DNA from: Chloroflexota bacterium
GTDB taxonomy: Bacteria > Chloroflexota > Anaerolineae > 4572-78 > J111
DNA length: 10,120 nucleotides
Direction: 5' to 3'
NCBI GenBank assembly: GCA_003694775.1
Contig: RFJV01000667.1
Span: 1 to 10,120 of the forward strand
A program made the position numbers and the translations under genes. Positions 1-6,700 of the stretch are shown in pieces. The notes beneath the pieces were generated by a model, which saw nothing but the letters and a program-made list of their open reading frames with translations, was not told the DNA's origin and did not search any database. Every line of letters starts with the position of its first letter. Positions within the stretch are counted from its first letter, which is position 1.

Positions 1-9
1 AACGGCTCA

Positions 10-94
10 AGGACGTTAAAACGTCCTGAAAATGAGACCCGGAGGGCGCTTCAGCGTCCTTAAGCCTTTCAGCCCGGCGTTTTTAACGCCGGGC
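10..94. repeat. Cluster of three palindromic hairpins
   Basis: Three stem-loops lie in a row in the gene-free left end. Hairpin 1 pairs AGGACGTT (10-17) with AACGTCCT (20-27). Hairpin 2 pairs 43-49 with 54-60 around a TTCA loop, with one G-U pair. Hairpin 3 pairs GCCCGGCGTT (72-81) with AACGCCGGGC (85-94) around TTT. Hairpins 1 and 3 share a CGTT/AACG core. None is followed by a T tract on either strand, so they look more like REP-like dispersed palindromes than intrinsic terminators, although they sit downstream of the minus-strand amidase. The remaining bases to 208 are AT-richer and show no gene; CCTGAAAAATGAG at 185-197 nearly repeats CCTGAAAATGAG at 25-36. Confidence 0.7.
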
Positions 95-208
95 CAACCG
101 GACAATTCTTTTACCGGTAGCCTACATATAGGATTAGTAAGCCAGCAGCACAATATATAGGGGTATATCAAATTCTTGTAAGTGCCTGAAAAATGAGCGA
201 ACCGTAAG

Positions 209-1009
209 CTACTGGTCCAGAAAACAGAGGATGCCGGCGGCAATACCGCGGGCAATGATTTTGGGGCGGCTTTCCAGCATAAAGCGGTCATCCAGGAGAA
301 AGCCGGTTTCGATAATCGCGCCGGGGGTGTAGGGATTGATTTCGTTAAAGGCGTGGTAGTTGGTCATGTCGTCGGTAATGCTGGCGGGGTGGCGGGGCAG
401 GCCGGTGTACAGTTCATACTGCGCATACAGGCAGTTGACCAGCCGGTCCTCGGCATCGGGGATGGCGCTGGTGGTCACCCTGGCGACCTTGAAGCCGGTC
501 GCTCCGGGAATGTTACAGCTATCGGCGTGGATACTGACCAGCGCGTCGGCCTGGTAATCGGCCAGGCGGGCGTCGTACTCTTCCAGCAGGTCGGTTTCTA
601 CCCCGCGGCGGCGAAGCAGGTGGGCGGTTTCCTCCGCAATCACCGCGTTGACCTCCGCCTCGGTCAGCCCGTCTGGACAGACCGCGCCGGGGTCGTACCC
701 CTTGTGGCCGGAAACCAGCCCCACCCGGAAACCGGAAAAGTCCTTGCCGGGCCGGTAAGCCATCTCCGCCAGACTGACCGTCGGAGCAAGCACGGCCCCC
801 GCCTGCGGCTCCGGCGGAGCAATAGTGATGACCGGCGTCGGCGCCGCCCCCGGCGCACTGCCCAGCGACTGCAAACCGAACGCCAGGGTCACCACCACCG
901 CAATCACTGCCGGGACCGCCAGCGTGGTAAACACCGATTTATTCACCCGCCGGGTTTGCTTCCGCCGGGTCTGCTTCCGAATTTTTTTCCGCGCCTGGTA
1001 GCGATGCAT
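209..1009 (-). CDS. N-acetylmuramoyl-L-alanine amidase (Amidase_3), membrane-anchored
   Basis: Probable zinc amidase that cuts the bond between N-acetylmuramic acid and L-alanine in peptidoglycan, acting outside the cytoplasmic membrane. With the ATG at 1009 it has 266 residues: a very basic head (1-24), one hydrophobic anchor (about 26-46), a Pro/Ala-rich linker (about 50-80), and the catalytic domain (about 95-266). Family residues are visible: His102 in SGHKGYDPGA, Glu117 in LTEAEVN, His161 in SIHAD (zinc ligands) and Glu234 in IIETGFLLDD (catalytic). GHKG replaces the usual GHGG. The head contains a duplicated KQTRR encoded by a 15-bp tandem repeat (947-961 and 962-976, 14/15 identical). 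A TTG at 1046-1048 would add 13 residues; neither start has a good ribosome site, and the ATG is preferred because the basic head and anchor follow it directly. It is divergent from the response regulator. Confidence 0.85.
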   Translation of the reverse strand: MHRYQARKKIRKQTRRKQTRRVNKSVFTTLAVPAVIAVVVTLAFGLQSLGSAPGAAPTPVITIAPPEPQAGAVLAPTVSLAEMAYRPGKDFSGFRVGLVSGHKGYDPGAVCPDGLTEAEVNAVIAEETAHLLRRRGVETDLLEEYDARLADYQADALVSIHADSCNIPGATGFKVARVTTSAIPDAEDRLVNCLYAQYELYTGLPRHPASITDDMTNYHAFNEINPYTPGAIIETGFLLDDRFMLESRPKIIARGIAAGILCFLDQ

Positions 1010-1107
1010 AGTTATATCATAACATAATCCTGTTTTTTCGTCCACCAAGAATTATGTCAACGAGTATACTTCTTTGGCCGGTTATCCGGGCCGGCCACGA
1101 ATTTTTT

Positions 1108-1183
1108 CACGAATAGACGAATTTACGAATGGACGAGGGGTAAAAAGCGTAAATTCGTAAATTCGTAATTTCGTTCATTCGTG
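1108..1183. repeat. Imperfect inverted repeat of ACGAATT-like units
   Basis: Two 29-base arms (1108-1136 and 1155-1183) are reverse complements at 24 of 29 positions, separated by 18 bases. Each arm is made of degenerate 7-10 base units of the type ACGAATT, in opposite orientation in the two arms. The element ends 55 bases before the -35 box of the response regulator promoter. It could be an intergenic repeat, a cruciform, or a site for a dimeric regulator; nothing in the sequence decides this. Confidence 0.7.
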
Positions 1184-1238
1184 TTTATACGCGGACGGGC
1201 AGGCTCACAGAACCAACACCATCTCATTACTGCATACG

Positions 1239-1267
1239 TTGACACAATTGCCACTTCTCTATAAAAT
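1239..1267 (+). promoter_or_regulatory. Sigma70-type promoter of the response regulator operon
   Basis: TTGACA (1239-1244) is a perfect -35 box. TAAAAT (1262-1267) matches the -10 consensus at 5 of 6 positions, and the spacer is exactly 17 bases. Transcription would begin near 1274, giving a leader of about 37 bases before the GTG at 1311. An in-frame TTG at 1239 lies inside the -35 box, so it cannot be the translation start if this promoter is used. Confidence 0.65.
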
Positions 1268-1301
1268 AGGGAAAAGAATCAGGTACGCAAATCTCCCCTG
1301 T

Positions 1302-1305
1302 GAGG
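1302..1305 (+). promoter_or_regulatory. Ribosome binding site deciding a GTG start
   Basis: GAGG ends five bases before the GTG at 1311. This fixes the start of the response regulator at that GTG, which is also where the receiver-domain homology begins, and argues against the longer reading from the TTG at 1239. Confidence 0.65.
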
Positions 1306-1310
1306 CTTCC

Positions 1311-2030
1311 GTGCACGAGAAAATCCTGGTCATTGATGATGACCCCTTTCTGCGACAGCTCATCGAACAAACCCTGCTCCAGGAAAATTACCAGGTGATT
1401 ACCGCCCCCAACGGGCCGGATGGACTGCGCCTGCTCTCCGAACAGAAGCCTCACCTGGTCATTCTCGATATTATGCTTCCCGGCCTGAGCGGCTGGGACG
1501 TGTGTCGCCAGATTCGGGAAAAGTCCACCATCCCCATCATTATTTTGACTGCCAAAAACGCCCCGGATGATGTCGTACGCGGCCTGCGGCTGGGCGCAGA
1601 CGACTATCTGGTCAAGCCTTTCTACCCCGATGAACTGCAAGCCCGTGTGTCGGCGGTGCTCCGCCGCACGGCGATGCCCCCCCCGTCACAGCAAACGCCC
1701 CTCCGCTTTGGCAACGGCGAACTGGTCATCGACCCGGCAGAACGCCGCGTCTACCTCAACGGGCAGGCCGTTGAACTGACCCGCACCGAATACGACCTGC
1801 TGGTCTTTATGGCCACCCGGCCAGGCCGTATTCTGACCACGGAAATCATTTTTGATAATGTCTGGCCCTATGATGCAGACGCCAATATGGAAAGCGTAAA
1901 ATGGTATATCTGGCGCCTGCGCAAAAAAATAGAGCCTGATTCCAGCAACCCGCGCTACATCATCACCGAACGCGGAGTGGGCTACCGCTTTATGCCCAAC
2001 TATTCTATTCCAGAAGCCAAAACCGGTTGA
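1311..2030 (+). CDS. OmpR/PhoB-family response regulator
   Basis: Cytoplasmic two-component transcription factor of 239 residues, the usual size for the family. The receiver domain (about 4-118) has the acidic pocket Asp9-Asp10-Asp11, phospho-acceptor Asp53 in ILDIMLP, switch Thr80 in LTAK and Lys102 in VKPF. After a Pro/Gln-rich linker comes a winged-helix DNA-binding domain (about 133-232) with LTRTEYDLL, an ESVKWYIWRLRKKIE recognition-helix region and the closing ITERGVGYRF. All key residues are intact, so phosphorylation-dependent DNA binding is expected. No histidine kinase lies in the window, so its partner is unknown. It starts with GTG behind a GAGG site, is driven by the promoter at 1239-1267, and its TGA overlaps the next ATG by one base. 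A C8 tract (1677-1684) lies in the linker. Its target could be its own operon, including the glycosylation genes; this is inference. Confidence 0.93.
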   Translation: MHEKILVIDDDPFLRQLIEQTLLQENYQVITAPNGPDGLRLLSEQKPHLVILDIMLPGLSGWDVCRQIREKSTIPIIILTAKNAPDDVVRGLRLGADDYLVKPFYPDELQARVSAVLRRTAMPPPSQQTPLRFGNGELVIDPAERRVYLNGQAVELTRTEYDLLVFMATRPGRILTTEIIFDNVWPYDADANMESVKWYIWRLRKKIEPDSSNPRYIITERGVGYRFMPNYSIPEAKTG

Positions 2031-2794
2031 TGAATACAGAAACCGTTATTCTGCTGGTCGACGACCTGATGTTTTTGCCCCAACTGGAACACCAGCTTCG
2101 GGCGGCAGGGTACCAGCCGCTGACCGCGGTCAATGCCCCGGAGCTGACCCGCGCCCTGTTTACCGCCCCTGTGCTCTGCATTGCAGACCTGTTCAGCCAG
2201 AGCTTCGATTGGGAGCGGCTGGTGCGGATGATTAAAGGGCCGGGGAAAAAAGCGGCCCACGTGCCCGTGCTGGGCTTTGGTCCGCATGTCGACCTGCAGT
2301 TGCGCGCCCGTGCCCTGGAAGCCGGATGCACCGCGGTGGTGGCCCGGAGTGCCATCGTCCAACAGCTTCCGCAGTTGGTCCAAAAATACCGCTGGACCGT
2401 TTCCGCGGCGGACTGCGGACGCACCCCGCCGCCGCTGGTGCTGGAGGGGTTGCGCCTGTTCAACCAGGGACGCTACTTTGAATGTCACGAAGTCCTGGAA
2501 GAGGCCTGGGTAGCCGAACCTTCCCCGGTGCGCCTGCTGTACCAGGGTATTCTGCAGATTGGCGTGGCCTGCCTCCACATCCAGCGCAAAAACTGGCGCG
2601 GGGCCATGAAAGTCCTGGAACGGGGCGTGCCCAAAGCCGGACGGTTTGCCCCCACCTGTATGGGTATCAATGTGGCCCGTCTTCTGGACGATGCCCGCAC
2701 CATCTACCAGGAACTCATCCGCCTCGGCCCGGACTGGAACGGCGAATTTGCCCCATCCCTCTTTCCCACTATAGAATACACCCCGCCAGACTGA
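2030..2794 (+). CDS. Degenerate receiver domain fused to DUF309
   Basis: A 254-residue protein with two parts. Residues 5 to about 120 resemble a response-regulator receiver: LLVDDL near the start (Asp11-Asp12) and Asp53 in strand 3 (CIADLF). The switch Thr/Ser is replaced in LGFGP, and the conserved Lys by Arg in VVARSA, so phosphorylation signalling is probably altered or lost. Residues about 137-230 match DUF309, with the signature [17 protein letters not shown] (His153, Glu154, Glu157) followed by helical segments. The function of DUF309 is not established; the conserved His/Glu set could bind a metal or ligand. The ATG overlaps the regulator stop codon (TGATG) and has no clear ribosome site of its own, suggesting translational coupling. 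A TTG at 2027 is also in frame. It may modulate the preceding regulator. Confidence 0.82.
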   Translation: MNTETVILLVDDLMFLPQLEHQLRAAGYQPLTAVNAPELTRALFTAPVLCIADLFSQSFDWERLVRMIKGPGKKAAHVPVLGFGPHVDLQLRARALEAGCTAVVARSAIVQQLPQLVQKYRWTVSAADCGRTPPPLVLEGLRLFNQGRYFECHEVLEEAWVAEPSPVRLLYQGILQIGVACLHIQRKNWRGAMKVLERGVPKAGRFAPTCMGINVARLLDDARTIYQELIRLGPDWNGEFAPSLFPTIEYTPPD

Positions 2795-2815
2795 CCGGCC
2801 CTGCAGGCCCGTCAG
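2791..2815 (+). other. Hairpin over the DUF309 stop codon
   Basis: CTGAC (2791-2795) pairs with GTCAG (2811-2815) and GGCC (2797-2800) with GGCC (2806-2809), with one C-C mismatch and a CTGCA loop. There is no T tract after it, so it is not a typical intrinsic terminator. It may pause or process the transcript, or lower expression of the genes behind it. Confidence 0.4.
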
Positions 2816-2859
2816 GGCAAAATCATCAACTCTCCAACCGAAAAAAGCGAGCAATCCAG

Positions 2860-3612
2860 ATGACGACATTTATTGTAATTCCAACTTATAATGAGGCCGA
2901 CAACCTGCCGGCCATCACTGCCGAAATCTTCTCCCTGGACACCCCGGAGGAACTGCACATCCTGGTTGTCGACGATGCCTCTCCGGACGGAACCGGCCAG
3001 ATTGCCGAAGACCTGGCAAAAAACCACTACCCCGGACGCCTGCATGTCATCCACCGGACCGGCAAACTGGGGCTGGGCACAGCTTATGTGACCGGCTTCA
3101 AGTGGGCACTGGAGCACGGCGCAGACTACATCATCCAGATGGATGCCGACTTTTCCCACTCGCCCGCCTACATCCCCCAGATGCTGGAAAAAATCGCCGA
3201 CTACGACGTGGTGGTCGGTTCCCGCTACGTCCCCGGCGGCGACCTGGACGAACGCTGGAGCTGGTGGCGCTGGTTCCTGAGCTGGTGGGCCAACTCCGTC
3301 TGGACGCGGCTCATCCTGGGGGTCAAAACCAAAGACGCCACTGCCGGCTTCAAATGCTGGCGGCGCAGTGCCCTGGAGCGCATCGGCCTGGACCGGATTA
3401 CCTCCAACGGCTACGTTTTCCAGGTAGAAATGACCTTTGTCTCGGAAAAGCTGAATTTCCGCATCCTGGAAATCCCCATCTATTTTGAAGACCGCCGCAT
3501 CGGCAAAAGCAAGATGACCGTGCCGGTAAAAGTAGAAGCCGCCCTGCGCGTCTTTGAAATTCGCTGGCGGCACCGCAACGTCAAGCCAATGCCCACCTCC
3601 GGCGACCGCTAA
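2860..3612 (+). CDS. Polyprenol-phosphate mannose synthase-like GT2 glycosyltransferase
   Basis: Predicted to transfer a sugar from a nucleotide donor (GDP-mannose in the closest characterised enzymes, DPM1/Ppm1) to polyprenyl phosphate on the inner face of the membrane. The 250-residue length fits the catalytic-only form, without the C-terminal membrane helices some homologues carry. GT2 landmarks: [11 protein letters not shown] (6-16), [11 protein letters not shown] (36-46), the metal-binding MDADFSHSP (Asp95-x-Asp97), VVVGSRY (117-123), [11 protein letters not shown] (159-169) and a basic RRIGKSKM near 212-219. A Trp-rich stretch (133-148) probably lies at the membrane interface. The start is the ATG at 2860, where the GT2 fold begins; its ribosome site is weak. 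Sugar specificity cannot be read from sequence; glucose or GlcNAc is possible. The next gene encodes a flippase-transferase fusion that could use the product. Confidence 0.9.
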   Translation: MTTFIVIPTYNEADNLPAITAEIFSLDTPEELHILVVDDASPDGTGQIAEDLAKNHYPGRLHVIHRTGKLGLGTAYVTGFKWALEHGADYIIQMDADFSHSPAYIPQMLEKIADYDVVVGSRYVPGGDLDERWSWWRWFLSWWANSVWTRLILGVKTKDATAGFKCWRRSALERIGLDRITSNGYVFQVEMTFVSEKLNFRILEIPIYFEDRRIGKSKMTVPVKVEAALRVFEIRWRHRNVKPMPTSGDR

Positions 3613-3616
3613 AAAC

Positions 3617-3697
3617 CTGTCCGAAAATAGTGCAGATGACGCATCCCTATGCGTCATTGGCTGGCATAGGAATGCCAACCTGCAAATTTTCGGATAG
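3617..3697 (+). other. 81-nt nested palindromic element
   Basis: The spacer between the GT2 and fusion genes can fold almost completely. An outer stem pairs 3617-3628 with 3686-3697 (12 bp, one G-U); TGCAG (3631-3635) pairs with CTGCA (3680-3684). Inside are two hairpins: ATGACGCAT/ATGCGTCAT (3636-3644 with 3649-3657, loop CCCT) and TGGCAT/ATGCCA (3662-3667 with 3672-3677, loop AGGA). The two hairpin cores are reverse complements of each other (3641-3652 against 3664-3675, 11 of 12), so a single long rod is an alternative fold. The element ends five bases before the AAGGAG of the next gene. No T tract follows. It could be a regulatory RNA element or a small mobile palindromic repeat. Confidence 0.75.
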
Positions 3698-3702
3698 ACG
3701 CT

Positions 3703-3708
3703 AAGGAG
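3703..3708 (+). promoter_or_regulatory. Strong ribosome binding site for a TTG start
   Basis: AAGGAG lies eight bases before the TTG at 3717. This decides in favour of the TTG, since no ATG or GTG lies nearby in frame ahead of the first membrane segment. Confidence 0.7.
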
Positions 3709-3716
3709 CACCGTCC

Positions 3717-6700
3717 TTGTTCAAAGCCGTGCATCGCCGTGACCTGCTGGCCGCGCTGATTCTGCTGATTCCGCCTTTGCTTCTCTTCTGGCCTGTCACT
3801 GTAGGGCCTTACACCCTGCTCCCGGCGGACAACCTGTTCGCTTTTGAACCCTGGGCCTCCTACCGGGAGCAGTCAGGCGTTGGTCTGCCCCAGAACCAGC
3901 TTCTCTCGGACCTGGTGCTGGAAAACTACGTCTGGAAAAAATTCATCCGGGAATCGATTGCCGCCGGCGAAATTCCCCTCTGGGACCCCTACATTTTTTC
4001 CGGACACCCCTTCCTGGCAAACGGACAGCACTCCGGCCTGTACCCCTTCAGCATCCTTTTCTACCTCCTGCCGCTGAGCAAAGCCTACGGCTGGTTTACC
4101 GTAAGCCAGCTCTGGCTGGCCGGCCTGGCGATGTATGTTTTTCTGCGCGTCCTGCGAGCCAACCGCCTGGCCGCCCTGACCGCGGGGCTGGTCTTTTCGA
4201 TGAGCGGCTTCTTCGTCTTCCGGGTGGTCTTTACCATGATTATTGCCGCCGCGGCATGGCTTCCGCTGGTGCTGGCAATGATAGAAATGGTGGTCCGCAA
4301 GCAGGAAGAAAAAGGGCTGGCCGGCTACTCACCGATTCCGTATATTGCCGGCGGGGCGCTGGCCCTGGGCCTGCAGGCACTGGCCGGGCATGTCGAAATG
4401 ACCTACTACACCCTGCTGGTGGCCGGGTTCTACGCCGTCTGCCGGCTTTTCATCCTGTGGCGGCGACAGGCCAGTTTTCGCTTTGTCTGGCGGCTGGGGC
4501 TGTGGCTGGCGGCGATGGTGGTGCTGGGGCTGGGGCTGGCCGCGGTCCAGCTTGTCCCCATGTACGAGATTGTCACCCAGAACTTCCGCGGCGACGCGGT
4601 CACTCTGGCCCAGGTGCGGGGCTGGGCCTTGCCCTGGCGGCGGCTCATCAGCTTTTTCATCCCCCACTTCTTCGGCAGTTCCGCCCATCACGGCTATTTT
4701 GACCTGCTCACCTGGCGCTATCTGCCGCTTGGCCTCAACGCCCACGGGCAGATTAACCCCCTCTGCCCCCACTGCACCACCTGGGATGTCAAAACATCGG
4801 TGGAGGCCGGCGCGTACGCCGGCATTCTGCCCCTGGCCCTGGCCGGCCTGGCGATTGCCAGTGCTGTCCGCACAATCTCCAATCTCCAATCCCCAATCCC
4901 CCAATCCCCCAATCTCCAATCTCCGACCCTCATTTTTGCCGCCCTGGGCCTGCTCTCTCTGCTGTTTGCCTTTGGCACGCCCCTGTATGCCCTGCTGTTC
5001 TACGGCCTGCCCGGCTGGGACCAGCTCCACTCGCCGTTTCGCTGGATTTTTCCCTACACCCTCAGCCTGGCCGTGCTGGCCGGCCTGGGGGTAGACCTGC
5101 TGTCGCGGCAGGTCAGCGCCGCGCCGGGCCGCCTGGCCGACCGGTCCGGTTTTCTGTACCGCCTGTCGCTGGCGGCGGGGTGGATGCTGTTCTGGGGTGG
5201 GCTGGCCGGCACCGTGCTGATGCTGGTCGCCCTGTTTGTGCCCGGCCCGTTCATCGCCGCGGCCACCGCGGTCTTCAACCGCTCCGGCCTGGCCCAGAAT
5301 GCCTTTGCCAGCGGACGGCAGTTTATGGGCTACCAATGGCCCAACCTCTTCAAATTCTTCCTGATGACCACCGCCGCCGGCGCGGTTCTGCGCGTGGCCC
5401 GCTGTCCCATCTTTCTGCGCCGGATACCGGCCTGGCAGTGGCTGGCGCCGGTTATCATTACGGTGGACCTTCTGCTGTCCGGAGCCGGCTTCAACCCCGC
5501 GGTCAATCCCGCCCTGCTCCACTTTGAGCCGCAAGTGGCCCGCTGGCTCAAAGACCGGCAGGCCGGGGACCCTTACTTCCGCATTACCAGCTTCGACACG
5601 CCCGAAGGCCGGGGCAACAAGGTATTTCTGGCCAACGCCGGGATGTACTACAACCTGTTCGACGTGCGCGGCTACGACAGCATCATCCCCGCGGCCTACG
5701 CCCGGTTTATGCAGGTCATCCAGCCCAACGGCGACCTGCTGTTCAACCGCATCGGGCCGGTTTACCACCCCGGCTACGATGCCCTGGACTCTGCTCTGCT
5801 CGACCTGCTGGGCGTGCGCTATGTCCTGACCACGGTAGATATTCCCAATCCCGGCTACCGGCTGGTGTACGACCGGGAAATCCGGGTGTATGAAAATACC
5901 GACGCCCTGCCGCGGGCCTTTCTGGTTTACCAGACCGCGCCGCCAGGCGACGACCTGGCCCTCACCCTGCGAAGCCTGAACCCCCGCCAGACGGTCATCC
6001 TGGACGGCGAAACCAACGGCCTGGGCCGGGACCTGACTCCCGCGGACGCGGGCCAGCCGGCCGGCCCGGCGGTGGAAATTACCGCCTACTCCGGCCGCGA
6101 GGTGCGCCTGTCGGTGCAGGTGGACCGCCCGGCCTGGCTGGTTCTGGCCGACACCTACTTTCCCGGCTGGCGGGCCTACGCCGCGCCCCAATCGCCAATC
6201 TCCCAATCTCCAATCTCCAATCAACCATCGTCAATCGTCAATCAACAATCGTCAATCGAACTGACCATCCACCGGGCCGATGGAACGTTCCGGGCCGTGC
6301 ACCTCCAGCCCGGTCGCTGGGAGATTCGCTTCCGCTACAGCCCGCGCAGTTTTCTGCTGGGCGTGTACGGCTCGTTCCTGTCGCTGGCGGTTCTGCTGTT
6401 CATGGCCGGCTACTGGAGCTGGGGCAAACTGTACCGCGAAACCGAGACCGACTCGCCGGTCAAGCGCATCGCCAAAAACAGCGTCACCCCGATGGTGCTG
6501 GCCCTGGCCAACCGGCTGATTGATTTTGCCTTTGCCCTGCTGATGCTCCGCATCCTCCAGCCGGAAGGCGCAGGCCGCTACGCCTTTGCCGTGGCCTTCA
6601 TCAGCATGGCCGAAATCATCACCCGCTACGGCCTGGGCACGCTGGCGACCCGCGAAGTGGCCGCGGACCGGAGCCGCACCAACCGCTACCTGTCCAACGT

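Larger units (their letters stand above)
1010..1310. other. Divergent intergenic region
   Basis: About 300 bases lie between the amidase start and the response regulator start. They hold the inverted repeat at 1108-1183 and the rightward promoter at 1239-1267. On the amidase side there is a self-complementary AGTATACT (1063-1070) that could act as a -10 box, and the minus strand reads TTGACA just downstream of it, but no -10/-35 pair with normal spacing stands out for the amidase. No small ORF with a convincing ribosome site was seen. Confidence 0.6.

Noticed and set aside
16..291. Minus-strand open frame of 91 codons at the left end
   Set aside because: It runs through the hairpin cluster, overlaps the end of the amidase gene in another frame, and has no domain or ribosome site.
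1046..1065. TTGACA on the minus strand as -35 box of the amidase
   Set aside because: No -10-like hexamer lies 15-19 bases downstream; the TATGTT and TATGAT candidates are too far away.
2482..2859. Longer start for the GT2 gene
   Set aside because: The extra 126 codons overlap the DUF309 gene in another frame and have no GT2 homology; the fold begins at the ATG at 2860.
3617..3697. tRNA-like cloverleaf
   Set aside because: The hairpin loops have four bases, and there is no seven-base anticodon loop, T-arm GTTC motif or CCA-type acceptor end.
3617..3697. Intrinsic terminator after the GT2 gene
   Set aside because: No T tract follows any of the stems on the plus strand.
4874..4924. CRISPR array
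   Set aside because: The units are 7-8 bases in direct tandem with no spacers and lie inside a conserved coding frame.
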